NCBI GenBank assembly: GCA_003427395.1
Contig: BFEA01000410.1
Span: forward strand, 1,281,229-1,345,228
Length of the DNA stretch: 64,000 nucleotides
Direction: 5' to 3'
Source of the DNA: Chara braunii
Taxonomy: Eukaryota; Streptophyta; Charophyceae; Charales; Characeae
Shown: piece after piece, positions 44,546 through 57,640 of the stretch
Numbering within the stretch: the stretch's first letter is position 1
Layout: each line of letters opens with the position of its first letter
The notes under the pieces: model-generated
What the model was told of the DNA's origin: nothing
The model's database searches: none
The model's input: only the letters and a program-made list of their open reading frames with translations
Made by a program: the position numbers and the translations under genes

Positions 44546-44838
44546 AACGCAAAAAATAAAAATAAAATAAATAAATAAATAAATGGAAGTCAAAAAATTC
44601 CAGAAAAACTATATTGTGTGGAATTGCAATACAAACAACTTTTGGTTGACGGTCACATTAGCATTTCTTACAGAATCGAAGATTAAAAAAAAAATAACAA
44701 AATCACACTAAGGCACCCCCATTTAAACCTCCTTAGCCCCCTTAAAACAAATTTGTACCCTCCTTCCCCCCACTTGACATCTAACTTTCAAAAATTGAAA
44801 AGAGCCCGGATTTAGGGTCCTTTGGGAGAGCGCAGAAA

Positions 44839-44840
<2 letters not shown>
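44546..44840. other. AT-rich intergenic DNA
   Basis: AAAT repeats near 44560-44583, otherwise nothing recognised. Confidence 0.5.
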
Positions 44841-44876
<36 letters not shown>

Positions 44877-45606
44877 GGTCACCAGCCCGTACGTACGAAG
44901 GTCCCCGGGCAGACCTCCATACGTACGGGCGTTTCGGGTCCGAACCCGACAGCGTTCGGCCCCCGCCAAAAATTATTTCATGGCCTAAAAATAATTATTT
45001 CTTTCAAAATGTTTTTCTGTGAGTTCTCTATGACGTGAGGTACATGCCTGCAATTTTTCTCAAGTCATTTGGCTCAGCCAAATAAGAATTAAAAATCGCC
45101 AACGATGGCGGTGTCAAAACGTGCTCGCCCACGAATTTTTTCACTTTTTACTTTTTGTTTTCACTTTAGTTCGGGATCTAAACCATTTTATTATTTTTTG
45201 AAACTTTTTTAGTGGGTTTTGTATTATGTGAATTACACATCTGTAAATTTTCAGGGCATTTAGCTATGCCAAAAAAAATGAATAATCGCCAAAGATGGCG
45301 GTCTCGAAAACATGCTCGCGCACTCACTAAATTAAATTCTTTTTTTATTTTTTTTTTATTTTTATTATTAGTATTTATTTTTCATATTTTATTTTTATTT
45401 CAAATTTGGTAAGGAATTCGGATGTAATGCTCAGGAAAATCTTATTTAATTTATTTTTCTCCATAANATATCTTTTTTTCAGAATTTTTTGATGAACTTT
45501 TTTTTTTTTTTTTGGGTCCGCCTTCAGCCCGAACAGCCGAACGCATCCCCAAGGGGTCCCATACGTTCGGGCGTTCGGCCCGTCCTGAACGCCCGTTACC
45601 CTGTAT
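44841..45606. mobile_element. TA-embedded element, copy 1 (~735 bp)
   Basis: A (TA)n run leads into ACAGGGTCACCAGCCCGTAC; the element ends GAACGCCCGTTACCCTGTA followed by TATATATA. The short terminal inverted repeat is TACAGGGT(C/A)AC / GTTACCCTGTA. Inside are paired words AAATCGCCAA(A/C)GATGGCGGT, a poly-T tract and an AACGCATCCCC block. No coding capacity. Confidence 0.7.
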
Positions 45607-45702
45607 ATATATATCGTCACAAATAGAACTTCCCGGTAAAACCGTAGGCAGAGAGAGAGAAGAGGACAACAAACGAGGGGCTGTGACAAACTGTTTCGTA
45701 TA

Positions 45703-46290
45703 TATATATACCAGCCCGTACGTACGGAGGCCCCCGGGCGGACCTCCGTACGTTCGGGCGTTCGGGGTCCCGTACGGGGCCCGAACCCGACGGCGTTCGG
45801 CCCCCACCAAAAATTATTTCGGGGCCTAAAAGTTTTTTTTTTTTTCTGATTTTTTTTTATGATTTCTTTATGACGTGAGGTACATGCCTATAAATTTTCA
45901 AGTCATTTGGCTTAGCCAAATAAGAATTAAAAATCGCCAAAGACGGTGGTGTCAAAACGTGCTTGCCCACGTTTTTTTTCACTTTTGACTTTTTGTTTTC
46001 ACTTTAGTTCGGGGTCTAGACAATTTTATTATTTTTTGAAACTTTTTTTTAGTGGATTTTGTATTATGTGAAGTACACATCTATAACTTTTTAGGGCATT
46101 TAGCTATGCCAAAAAAAAACAAAAAATCGCCAAAGATGGCGGTGTCGAAAACATGCTCGTGCACTCACTAAATTTAATTATCTTTTTATTTTTATTTATT
46201 TTCATTATTAGTATTGGTTCTGTGTATTTTATTTTTATTTCAAATTTGGTAAGGAATTCGTACGTAATGCTCAGGCAAATCTTGTTTAAT
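45703..46290. mobile_element. TA-embedded element, copy 2, cut by a gap
   Basis: Colinear with copy 1 from CCAGCCCGTACGTACGGAGG to CTTGTTTAAT at the gap edge. Its first part forms a perfect 10-bp hairpin, CGTACGGAGG (45721-45730) with CCTCCGTACG (45743-45752). Confidence 0.72.
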
Positions 46291-46461
46291 NNNNNNNNNN
46301 NNNNNNNNNNNNNNNNNNNNNNNNNNNNNNNNNNNNNNNNNNNNNNNNNNNNNNNNNNNNNNNNNNNNNNNNNNNNNNNNNNNNNNNNNNNNNNNNNNNN
46401 NNNNNNNNNNNNNNNNNNNNNNNNNNNNNNNNNNNNNNNNNNNNNNNNNNNNNNNNNNNNN
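46291..46461. other. Assembly gap
   Basis: Run of unknown bases bordered by TA repeats on the right. Confidence 0.99.
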
Positions 46462-46479
46462 TATATATATATATTTTTT

Positions 46480-47965
46480 TTTTTTTTTGCATGCCTGGGT
46501 ATCCCGAGCAGCAGACCCCCCAAGGTGTCACGCCCGGGTGCCCGGTCGGGCATAAAAAAATTCGTAGTCCAAAACACCTTTTCTTTTATTTTTTTAGGTT
46601 TTCTTTGAAGAGTTACAACTCTTGCACATTTTACGTACCCTGCATAATTCTCACTGCAAGTACGTCACAGAAATGGTTGTACTTAGCAATTTCTGCCATA
46701 TGACACTTCAATTCTCAGGTTTGGTCTGAGTGGTCACACTCATACTAAAGTGACTTGTATCTGAGGCACAACCATGGCCACATTCGCAGTCGTTGCCCCT
46801 TCCTTTTCACCTTCCGTTTCTCCTTCCTTTTTTTATTTTTTTCCTCTTTTCCTCTTTTTTTTCCCTTTTTTCTCTCTCTTTTTTCCCCTGGTTTTCCCTT
46901 GTGTGGGCAACCTGTTATTTGAAATGAACAGGCGCTTCTCCCCCTCTGCCATTTCATAGAGTCAGACTAGAGTCAAGCTCAATAGGGTCTTATTTCCTCC
47001 TCCCCATGCGTGCCCGCATCTGACACAGGAGACGCGCCCGATTCAGGCGCTTAGCCCATCACTACAACCCGTTTTAAAACAAACGGGCACAGTAGAGAAA
47101 GGAAAGAGGGAAAAAAAAAAACAAAAAAAACTTAACTTCCTGTGATCCAGGCGTCTGGTTTGACTGTTGGGAGTTGTAACTCCCAACCACTTCGTATCGC
47201 ATCATCTTATGCTTTATTTTTAATTAGATTTTTTTTCTTATTTTTTCTTATTTTTTTTAATTTATTTTTCTTCTCACTCCCAGTATTGCCCGTTCATCGA
47301 AACGGGCGCAGAGCAGACTTTGCTCTCGTAAAAACGAAAGTGGGAAAAAAATATTTATAAAAAAAAAACTAAAACAAAATCTTTTTAAAAAATATATAAA
47401 GAATCTTAAAAAAAAACTCACCTCTGAGATGAAACTGTCGTCCGTTACCACGGGCATCTACAGAGGATTCACTCCATCTATCTCTTCTTTACCCACCAAC
47501 TGGCGCCAACTGGCGGGTGACTTGGTAATTTTTATTTTTATTTTTATTTTTTTTCCTTCTTTTTTGTGTCATGTTAGCTTTAAGCCAACAGTCACGTCGC
47601 GGAGCATAACCGCAACCTGTTGAAATGCAGATTCAAGTTAGATTCTCTTTGGGGATCAAAAATTTTAAACAATTTCTCGATTTATGCATGTCATCCTTGC
47701 GCAGGGGAACATTCCGAATTCGTGCGGTCGCTTTCAGCCGCATAATCTCAAGATTGTGTGACTTAAAACGTCACGCCTTTTTTTTTTCTTCTTACTCTGG
47801 CCCTCTCGACTGCTCTCTACAAAAGGAGTTAGGCCAGTATTTGTACTTCATAGATTCGATCCCTATACCAGTTGGGTGAAAGTCAAGTGTTATAACCTAC
47901 CGAGTTACTTTCTATCACGGGAGCTAACACCTCAACATTTATAGTTAAAGAAGTGTTGCCCCAGT
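46480..47965. other. Poly-T-rich DNA with small palindromes
   Basis: Pyrimidine tracts alternate with perfect palindromes: AAGAGTT/AACTCTT (46608-46623), CCCGTTT/AAACGGG near 47069, GTTGGGAGTT/AACTCCCAAC (47166-47187), GCCCGTT/AACGGGC (47288-47307) and AGAGCA/TGCTCT near 47310. The GCCCGTT type also occurs at about 24427-24450. No gene. Confidence 0.6.
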
Positions 47966-48515
47966 AGGTCCTCGTTTGTGGCTCAACAGGCTCAAACCTG
48001 CCTCGCCACTTACCCAAGTCAATTGTCGGCTCATAGATACGTACCCAGCCCGACATGTCAAACGACCCCGCCCCCAGGCCCTTGGCGTGGCATGAAAACT
48101 TAACCGGCATTCGGTCTGAAACTTATCAGAGAAGAATTAGGCGACCTAAAACCTTCAGCGATGTGGTCGCAAATCCATTGCGGTCATTTTTTCTGGCCCT
48201 TTTACTCTGAATCGCACGACTGCTACCCAACCTTAAGAGGTCCTCATTTGTGGCTTAACGGGCTCAAACCTGCCTCGCCACTTACCCAATTCAATTGTCG
48301 GCTCATAGTTTGGACACGTACCTAGCCCGACATGTCAGAGGACCTGGCCCCCAGACCCTTGGCGTGGCATCAAAACTTGATCGACATTCGGTCCGAAACT
48401 TATCAGAGAAGAATTAGGGGGCCTAAAACCATCAACGATGTGATCGCAAATCCATTGCGGTCATTTTTCCTAACTCTTTTACTTAGAATCGCAGGACTGC
48501 TACCCAACCTTAAGT
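47966..48515. repeat. 272-bp tandem duplication
   Basis: Two copies (starts 47966 and 48238) from AGGTCCTC(G/A)TTTGTGGCT to GACTGCTACCCAACCTTAAG, about 90% alike by eye. Confidence 0.93.
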
Positions 48516-49827
48516 AGGATTGGTAGAAATTCAATATTTCAACCGGTCGTCAGTCGTTGCGGTCTTGCCAAACGTGGGGGTCGGTCGATCACACCACCAA
48601 TCCGCGCCATCGCCCTCACAGCCCGCAGGCGCCCTGACTTTAGATAAAGCATGTTTTAACCTCTCGGTCGTAAGTCATGTCTGGATAGACTTATGGCAAG
48701 CAGGCCAACCTCATCAAGTCAAAACATTCAATAAAATTCTGCCAATGGTCGGACATCATTCGACATTTAAAATATCGAGCATATACCCTTTTAAAGGTGT
48801 CTGCTCCGATACCGATCACTTTTTAACTCTTCTTCTTCAATTTTTTTTTGTGTCGTAGCCCTCGGTACAACACCGATCCTCACCCTTTACAATAAACTCA
48901 TCTTCAATCTTCTCTCTCATATCAAACATCAAGGTGTCATGGAAGCTTCCAGCTATGGCTTCTACGTTGCGGCTACGGCCGCCAAGCCAGCCAGCTATGA
49001 CTTTCACCTTCCTCTCTCCTCGATCTTTTTCTTCAATCCTTGCAACTTTAGCTGCAACCTCCCCCTTTCACTCTCTTCACCTCAATGACACACCTCACTT
49101 ACCCTTACTGCAACCACTCACAAGGTTGGCTATGGCTGCTAACTTTCTTTCTTTCTTCTTCTTCAAACTTCACCGATCAGTTTCCCTCTACTTATTTAAC
49201 TTTTTTTGTTTTTCCCCTTTTTTAATCTTCTTCCTCTACAAAGTAGAGTTCTCCCCTCAAAAGTCCCCCTCTTGAATAAAACACACCTGTGTTTTTTCCC
49301 TTCTTCAAATAGAACACCCCTTTTTTTTTTTGCTTTTACGCCCCTCACTAGGCTAAATCTTTTATTTTCCCCACACCTTCTCTACAATCTCCCCTCCAAC
49401 CTCTTCTTCCATCCCCATAAGTTCTCTCTTCATAACTCTCGTCTCTCACATAAAGCACAACTCTCCCTTGAATGGAGCACATGTGCATGCTCTACTCCCT
49501 GAACTCTCTTCTCTCTCACCACCTTTCTTCTTAGTTTTTCTCCCCCTTCCAAATAAATTTACACATAGTACTCTCTCAATAGTAGAGGAAACTCCCTCTC
49601 TTCCACCTAGTTGATATCTTCGTGTATACTAACCATCATAGCATTCTTCTATTTCAGCAGCACCCCTCCTCACTTCCTGCAGACCACCACTTCCTCTAGC
49701 ATATCTCCTCACCTCCTGCGGTCCACCAGCTACTCCTTCAGCATCTCCCCTCACATACAAACCACCATCTCCCGCAATACCTCCTCTTCTTCGCTCTCCA
49801 GCAGCATCTCTCCTCAGTAGATGCACC
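48516..49827. other. Pyrimidine-rich tract
   Basis: From about 48.83 to 49.82 kb the plus strand is strongly C/T-rich, with degenerate ~50-bp words such as CATCTCCTCACCTCCTGC. Open frames there are Ser/Pro/Leu-rich artefacts. Confidence 0.7.
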
Positions 49828-50023
49828 ATTTGCTCTCTAGCAAATTGGCAGGATCATTGCCTTACAACCTTGAGGCAGTTGAGGGCAATGGGCTGGTTTT
49901 ATAGTTGTGAGAAGGTGGTGGTAGCCGCTTGAGCCCTCAACCAAAAATTCGGGCTCAGGCTGGGCTCTTGATTTGGAACCAAGACCAAGGGTCAGAAACC
50001 TTGATTCTCCCCTAGGAGAATCA
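49828..50023 (-). other. Palindrome cluster with TATA-like box
   Basis: ATTTGCT/AGCAAAT (49828-49845), ATTGCC/GGCAAT (near 49856-49890), TGAGCCC/GGGCTCA (49930-49957) and TGATTCTCC/GGAGAATCA (50002-50023). The minus strand has TATAAAAC at about 49896-49903. Confidence 0.7.
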
Positions 50024-50044
50024 GGGGCCCACAAGGCTTAATCC

Positions 50045-50372
50045 ACCTAGTTTTTTTTCTAGGCTGTGTTTATCATGGAGAGGATTCAGAGAACTGCCAA
50101 GCACGCAGTCAACAGCACACTCGGCCAGAGGCCATACACGTTGTAGATTCATCAAAGCATCTTAATTATAAGACAGACTCACGTTAACACGTGGTTGTTA
50201 ACAGTGGTCACTTGAAGCGCATGATGAGTGATGAGAGGCACGACTGCCACAATCGTCAGAGACGACCCATCCCCCTTCCCACACAATCCATTCCCCCAGT
50301 CTCGCCGACGTCATCCGGTTAGAGAGGATTCTCACTTTCTTGATCCAGCTATTTAACCAGTGCGTCACGGTG
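50045..50372 (-). other. Inverted copy of the GIY-YIG element leader
   Basis: Reverse complement of about 33.43-33.82 kb, with the 94-bp unit present once. Coding sequence is absent, so it is a truncated insertion. Confidence 0.85.
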
Positions 50373-53300
50373 TCGTACCAAATACCCTTACAAGGGTATT
50401 TGGTGTGTTTTCTGCAAGTTGCACTAGTACAGCCCCGTCCGGTCGACGGTGCGTGTACGAGAGGAAGTTTAGGCCCTCACCGGGGTGAGCGGCGCGCGCA
50501 GGGTATTGATGGCAAGGCGCATCCATACACGGTCTGGGCGTGCGCGACGTCGCAGATTAGCGGAACTCGAGGCGTTTAATCTCGGTTCTAATATTTTTTT
50601 ATTTTTTATTGCTTCTACCTCGGTAATTGGGGTCGTCGTCGAACACAGGTCGCCGACGCGGCAGACGAGGACCTTGGGTGCACGCCTCGCTCGACGGGCC
50701 CGCGGGTTCAGGATGCTGGCAAAAGTCCTCTACCACACCGTTGTTGAACGACCTCGGAGTGGTCAAGGGTTGAGTTTGTAATGGCACTTTAGGCCAAAGG
50801 GCCGGAAACGCTGAATGTATAGGATCTACGTTTCATGGTCGGTGAGGCCGCGTGAGGGTGTGTCGTATATGCGGGATTGCCTGAAGTGCGGCTACAAACT
50901 GTTTTCGTGACTGCGCCGAAGTCGCCCCTTTATAGCATTATGGGGAGCCCCGTAGCAGCCACATCCGTGCTCAAGCCTCCGACAAAGGGACATGCGGGAG
51001 CTGCACCCACCAGCAGGTGCGATACCTGCTACAGCAGGTGGGTGATACATGCCAAGGGCCAGCCGGTAGCATCTGGGCTGAGCCTTTTCGATGGGCCAGT
51101 CACTATGCCTCACCTCCGCCCCCCCCCTCCTATGAACAGAAGCGGGCCTCCTCCGGAGTTCCCTCGAGATAGTAAGGGGGCAGAGGGAAGGCCCTCTGTT
51201 GTTGCAACCAGAGGCTGGGACCGTGAGGTACGGCAGAGGGCGAAGCTAAGCCAGAGAGGTAGGGTCTCACTGGACAGCGCTGGGCAGAGCGGTGCAGCGG
51301 GGCAACGGACGTAGACGCCGTGAGGAGGGCGAGTGAACCCGGACGTAAAACGGTGCCAGGTGCGTGCAGACTGGATATGGGCTATAGCAGCAGCGGAGGA
51401 AGCTAGCAGCTAGTGCGCAGGGGGGGGGGCTGGCGAACGGGAGAACGCAGCACGCACAAAGGGGAGTTAAGTTCCCGAGAGAGGGACGAAATCGGAAAGG
51501 AGGGGATGAGCCCGGGCATGAAGATGCACCTGGTGCGTTCAAAAGAAAAAAATAAAAATAAAAATAAATAAATAAATAAATCATGGTGGAAGCTAGCAGC
51601 GAAACTCAAGTGCAAATCGTTCGTCGGACTTGGGTGTAGGGGCGGAAGACTGCCCGTCCATTCGCTGGTGCCCTCCGAAGTTCCCCTCTCGATAGTGCGA
51701 GACGCTGCTCAGAGCAGCGTTACTACGTTGCAGTGAGAACAACCACTACCGGGGGCTGCGTGAGGGACGAGGTGTGCGCAGAAACGAAGGGGCGGAGTGC
51801 CAGGGAGGAGGACGAGGCCAGCGAGAAAGAGAAGACGAACCTGGGCAGGAAGTTGCGCCGGGTGCATTCAAAAAATGGGATGGCGGAGCAGAGGGAGAGA
51901 TAAACATGGCCGAACGCAGAGATCCTAACTTACTCATGCCCTGATGAAATCAGGCGGGAGAGGATGGTAGACAGGGGGTTTGGAATAGGGCGAATGTGAT
52001 GGTGAAGCCGAAACGGCGAATGGAGGAGTGTAGTAGGAGATAGGGAGAAAATGCTGTGCACGAGAGATGGCGGGGCCAAAAGAGAATAAAGGTTGGAAAC
52101 ACATATCTCACCCGTTTCTTAGTGAAAAAGGATGATTGAAGGCACGTTTCGGGTTTTTTTTGTTGCTGCGGGTGTAATGGTAGCGTCAGTTTCAGGGATA
52201 AATTAGTAGTTTAGGAGATAGAAAGGAAAAGTGTTGCGTGAGAGGTGTCGGGGAAGTGGCTATGGAAGGAGCGGGAGTTAAATGTTTCGCTCAATCCTCG
52301 ATGGGATCGAGCGGAGTAATGACGTAGGGGGTTTCGGGTGGTGTGAGTCTCATGGTATCATCGATGTTTGGAGTTGGTGGGTAGCAGTGTATATCTCCAT
52401 ACTCCCCCGAGAGATTTATTGTCGGCAAAACAGAAGGTTGACGGACGGTACTAGGTGGAGGGGCCAGGTGGACACCTATGACAGACGGGGGGGTAACGGG
52501 CAGGCTGAATGACAGAGGTAAGTGCATGCATAGAGGTAGAGGTGATAGTGTTAGATCAACACCTCCGTAGTTAGTCTCTATGAGCTGCAAAGCATGGGCT
52601 GCGCGGTGTGACAATGGCGCAGGTATACGGGACAAACTGAGGCGAAAACAAAGGGAATGAAGCTGGTCGAGACAAGAGCTAGGTACGTCTGAGCGTAGAA
52701 GTGGAGGAAAAGTGATCTGGGGAGGACAGCCAGGCGGTGAATTGTTCACCCGTCATCGTAGTTATCAGGATTTCTGGAAGCTTCGTTATTCTCGAAGTCG
52801 CGAAGCCGTCACTATACCGAGCTCACCTTTTCTTGGGAGGTGCTCGACGCCCTCCCATTAGAAATCCATGAGCCAACTCACGGGTTTCTCTTGTCATTAC
52901 TGTATTCCGACGGCTATCTTTTGTCCCACTAACCAGGTGTTCCCCGTACACGAACCCGACCAAGCGGGTGGCCAAATACACCGAGGAGTGGTGAGGGAAG
53001 GCGACGAGTGAAGCATCATGGAGGTTGAGCAGGACAAGTACCCGATGTGGTTGGTAGTCTACACAGTCCGCGCTTGTATACGCTCCACCAGGTGTCGATG
53101 GTTGTATAGCCAGTCAGGCCGTTGTTGCTTCAGTCGGTGCGCTGTGCAATCTGTAGCACGGAGTAGCTAGGAGAGGAGTTGAAGACTTACCTGTTCTGGC
53201 CGACGCGCCGCTCGAGCCACCGATCGGTCAGGACAGCGAAGTAAGGAGGAGGGATGATGTAGTGAGTATAGAGGGAATGATTAGATGGCGAGAGAGCTGC

Positions 53301-53690
53301 TACAAACGGGGGCCAATGGGTGACAACTGATACCACGGCACTATGCGGATGGCCACTTCATACCACGGCATACTGATTGCAGACTGCCTCATGACAATGA
53401 CATGCGGCTATTGCGCATTGCACCGTACAGCTGCACGCTGTGGACCTACAGTCGTTATTGCTACATGACTATGTGCCAACTGCTACAGAGAACCACCGTT
53501 GGCAGTACCCGGACTGCGGCTGCGTTTGCTGGCCGCTGCCTACTACGGCGTTACAAGGTTTTGGAAATGCCAGACTTTCAGTTATCTCATAAAAATCCGA
53601 GATAGTTGAGTTGAAAAATAAATAAATGAAAAGGAGGTAATTTTGAAAGTAACTGCCTCACTAAGTGTGTGACCCAGGTTGGGCCACACC
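50373..53690. other. Repeat-like DNA, no gene recognised
   Basis: Low-identity patches match 2.85-2.96 kb and 16.5-17.9 kb. Partial internal repeats near 51.52 and 51.85 kb share TGC.CC.GGTGC.TTCAAAA. The related hairpin lies at 52288-52313. Open frames lack domains. Confidence 0.5.
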
Positions 53691-53715
53691 GAGCCGTTGA
53701 TCTGCTTTAGATCCA

Positions 53716-53852
53716 GGGCTCGGACCGAGCCCGCGATTTCACCTGCAGGTGAGAAGTGCTGCTCACTGCCCTTCAGTAAGTATTAAATGGCAATTTCCCC
53801 CCCAGCAGGCTAACACTTGCATTGACGTTGTGCTAGCTCTACTCATTTGAGT
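53716..53852. other. Palindrome cluster
   Basis: GGGCTCGG/CCGAGCCC (53716-53732), TCACCTGCAGGTGA (53739-53752) and ACTCA/TGAGT (53841-53852), in the position matching 25.2 kb in the related block. Confidence 0.7.
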
Positions 53853-54660
53853 ATTGGCCTGTCTGCTACATCTCTGCTCCTTGAGTGGGGGGAAAGGCTA
53901 TTGAGGAGGACTTGGTGGTCTGCAAGGGAGATAGAGAGTGGAAGAAGGGGAACCATAGTTAGAGGTTGGGAGTTTACTGCTTCACCCCTGCGTTGGTGTT
54001 GCGGCCGGTAGGTTGCGTCGAAGTTTGGTTGTATGGTAAGCGGCACGCGTCGGGGAGGTGTTAACTGTTTGGCAACGTGGCAATGATGGTATGCTGAACG
54101 AGGACCACGCTGCCCAAATTTTCTGGTGTGTCATAAATATTTTGAGGGGAGGTGTTGTCGAAGTTGTGCGGCGGAGTGAGGTTTTTATGAGGTCAAGCGT
54201 TGGTGTGACCAAGTGTTGGTGCTGCTAAAAAACGGTGGTGACGGTTTGGCAGCATGGCAGCAACGGTACGTTCATTGAGTTGGTGGCACTCGCGGTATTT
54301 GCGTCGAAAAGCCGTCGTTATTTTTTGGGGGATGTGTGGTGCAATTTAGCCTATTTTGAGAGCCATTCGGTGTGGCAGGTATGAGTGTGGAACTGCCTGA
54401 GACCATTTTTGGGACCGATTTGAGGTCGGAGTGAGCGGTTGGCGTAGCTATTGCAGGCGGACACAGTAATTGGAGGAGGTTTGGACTTGAGGTTTGGACT
54501 TGCGGTTTAGTTTGGGTTTATTCCTTGGAGGAAGTGGTGCAATTGGGATTGTGTGGGGACAACCCGTGATGCTGGGACCACACTGGGTCTAAGCAAGGAT
54601 TGTTTAGAACGTTGGAACCTCGTAGGGCTCATTTGTGAGAACACCCTCTGAGAGGGTTAT

Positions 54661-54754
54661 CTCACTTGGGGTTTTTCAGTAGGTTAACTTTTGCTTATTC
54701 GGGCTATCTCACTTGGGGTTTTTCAGTAGGTTAACTTTTGCTTATTCGGACTAT
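54661..54754. repeat. 47-bp tandem duplication
   Basis: CTCACTTGGGGTTTTTCAGT to TTATTCGG occurs at 54661 and 54708 without change. Confidence 0.95.
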
Positions 54755-56123
54755 CTTCTTTTTTATTAGCAGAAATGTCACATTTTTGTAAATTTGATTC
54801 GGGCTATCTTATTTTAGCAGAAAGGTCAGAACTTGGAAAATTGTGTGGCGACTATCTTCTTTTTTATTAGGGTATTATTCGACTTTCTTAAGTGAGTCAG
54901 ATTAAAACTTGTTTCAAGGTCGATGTTGACTCAGTCTCCCTTCACACATTCACGCACCCATATTATGTTTGACCCTACTTTGGATGTTAAGAAAAAAGGT
55001 AGAATAAGGTGTGTGAGCGTCATGCATGTGAAAATGGTGGACTGGCTTGGATAGGATGTGGATGGATCTCATTTGGGTTTGGTTGTTTGTTGTGCGGGTA
55101 GGTAGAGGAATGCAGGTAAAAGGAAAATTTTCTTGTGTCTATTCGGATGTATTAAAATTGTTTATCCTCATTGATCCCTTCAAGTTTTATGCCTGCATTT
55201 CAAAAAGGTTTGTGTTTTGAAACGTGGGAATTCAGCAGGTGCCGCAGAAAGAAACCCTTGAATAAAGAAGAGGAGAGTGAAATGAATTTAACCTTTTTCC
55301 AAGGGACTTCCCATTTTATCTCGAATGACCCGCACGTCTTTGCCCGTCCAAAAGAGTCCCAACCTTAACTTTTTTTCATTTTTTTATTTCTTATCGCTTA
55401 AGTCAACTTTCTGTAAGACAAGTAAGGGGCAAAGGATTCCACTCAGGTCCTTGGGAACTCCTCTCTAGGGAGCATCTGGGGCAAGGGTTTGCTACTTTAA
55501 GAATCAACCCTATTATAACCCAGAGTGGATCGTACTACGGGGGGATGTCTTGCTGAATTCACGATGGAGCCAATCGACTTCTGAGTTGCAGGCCGAGGAG
55601 AAAGGATATCCCAGACCACTCCTTAGAGGGTATGATGTTTTCACGACTGAGGGTGGATATTGTTTCTGATACTCTCGAATAGAAAGAGGGATGAATTAGT
55701 ACCTTTTTCGGGGCGGTCGTATTAGAAGCCACCAACATATGGAGAACTGGTATCAAAATAAACCCAGTTCGTGTATTTACTAGTTTCGGGGATGGGGTGC
55801 AAGTAGGCACTACCTTCGTGGAGGGGTCAAGCCATAAGAAGCAATGACCCCGGGAAAAAAAGGGAAATTAGTGGGACTTGGCAATACAAGAATATGCTAA
55901 TCTGAGTAAAGATCAACAACGATTAGTTAGGATAACCATTGACCTATATGATTAGAAGTATGTCGGATATAGGATTTAACATAAAGTTATTTCCAATTCG
56001 GATTGTTTCCCAGAATGTCTGTGACGCTTGCAATTATTGTTTTTTTTTTCGAGCAAGGAGACCGCAGCAAGTCATGTAGCAGAAATTGAGAGGCACAAAA
56101 TATGGTAGGGCCGAGTTGGACGT

Positions 56124-56522
56124 ATGGTTTTCGGCCCGGTTGAAGTATTTTCGCAAGGGAGAGAGCTAAGAAGGGACCGTGGCTCGACAAGAAATCCGCC
56201 ACGAACCTCCCTCTTACTAACCCTAACGTTGGAGCACGTCCTCGAGTTTAGTTTTAATCGATCTCGACAGCCGGGGTGGTATGACCTCCATGCCATTTAC
56301 GGTTTAGAAGACAACGAGCTATGGTCACGTTTTGACCTTGAAATTCGGTGGATTTATCTTAGGCTTGTCCGACATTATGACGCTAGTGTGGCGCAGTTCG
56401 AGAAAATTGAGTTTTTCAAGCGGATCCACGCTAATCGATTCGAGCAAGTGGACAACCAGGTGTACGAAAGACAGGTATATCGGGATGAAGTTCATAACCT
56501 CCGACGATTCATCGATGCTTAA
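56124..56522 (+). CDS. Orphan 132-residue open frame, unknown family
   Basis: An ATG-initiated frame with protein-like composition: after a basic N-terminal part (RELRRDRGSTRNPPRTS) comes WYDLHAIYGLEDNELWSRFD, LEIRWIYLRLVRHYDASVAQ, FEKIEFFKRIHANRFEQVDN and a Glu/Arg-rich end finishing RRFIDA. The second half looks helical and amphipathic. I see no catalytic motif, signal peptide or membrane segment and do not recognise the family. It sits inside repeat DNA next to an LTR U3 fragment, so a captured gene exon or a piece of an element protein is possible. The real start could be further upstream or at an intron boundary. Confidence 0.45.
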   Translation: MVFGPVEVFSQGRELRRDRGSTRNPPRTSLLLTLTLEHVLEFSFNRSRQPGWYDLHAIYGLEDNELWSRFDLEIRWIYLRLVRHYDASVAQFEKIEFFKRIHANRFEQVDNQVYERQVYRDEVHNLRRFIDA

Positions 56523-56631
56523 CGTAATCAGTTTCTGTGGACAGATGGATGATGGGATCTTACCCAGGCAAAATATTTGTTTGTGCGTGACACTATGGAC
56601 GAAACGTTGATCCGACGAGCGGAGCGGCAAG

Positions 56632-56710
56632 GTTCTCTGCCTCCATAGCCTTGCCTAGGCTCCAACCGAGCTCTCACAATTGCGCAGGCAAACTAAGGTC
56701 CCACAAAGTT
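56632..56710 (-). other. Diverged LTR start module (GC-rich block)
   Basis: CTGCCTCCATAGCCTTGCCT, AGGCTCCAACCGAGCTCTCA and GTCCCACAAAGT align with the block at 43770-43850 of F2 (CTGCCTCCAGAACCTCGCCT and so on). This is a remnant of another minus-oriented LTR. Confidence 0.65.
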
Positions 56711-57640
56711 AAAGTCAACCAACATGGGCGAAAACCTGATTCAGAGTAAGAACCTTGTTAACAATTCCCTTATGGTGGGGATTTCACAAGAGAAGCAGTC
56801 AGGAAGTTCACCCTACAACTGTTGGAAATTCGCCACAATGGCTGAACTTCAACCATGCCAAGCATAAACCAGTTGTAGTCACCGAACGACCGCTGCTACA
56901 ATCAGCAATTAATTTTTGCCACCAAGAGTGGGTTGCGACACCCCGAGTCTGTTGCACCAGCCACAAACCAGTTTGTTACTATTAAAGGTCTATTGCCTTA
57001 ACCTGGTGTTTTGTGTGAAAACTAGAGGTTATTACTATGGTCAGAACCTCGCTGCTGTAGTAAGAACCCACCTTTGCCAATCATCTCAACCAACAATTCA
57101 TGATGGACTCGATCAACACTCCGTTGGGAAGCGACTGTAATTCGACGCAAAAATAGTTACAACTTACTGAGGAAACTACAACACTGCCTACGCCAGAAAA
57201 AAAAGAGTTATCGTACAGGCCTAAGAAAGCAGCAATAACATCAATGTGAAGGAGAGACGGTTGAGTTGCGTGAGAGGCCCGTGTTACTACTTTGATTTTT
57301 GATGACGAGGAGCTTGCACGACTCGACCAGGTCGAGGTAGAGGCTCGAGAGGGTCGAAAGTTGTACCACGACTAGACATGTCTTTGCGAATTTCGTTTCC
57401 TAATGAAGTTGTCTACGTTGGATGTTCCTATGTCAGAGTCATTGTTGTTTTTTAACTCGACAAGATAATAAAAAAAAATATATCCTTTTAGATAGGACCA
57501 ACCGGATGGATAGTATCCAGGTTTGCCCGATGGTGATACTATCATGTTTGGCCATTGAGGGGTAACCGAGCACGCCGGAAGTAAAAAGCGCGAGAAGATT
57601 GGTCAAGGAGATAGAAAATCATTGTTTCGTCTTTGGTGAA
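56711..57640. other. Intergenic DNA
   Basis: No gene. Several CAACCA/ACCAGTTGT-type words near 56.82-57.0 kb. Confidence 0.45.

Noticed and set aside
44187-44570. 127-codon frame with repeated GARSG.TPWA
   Set aside because: Produced by the 65-67-bp minisatellite, which is open in several frames.
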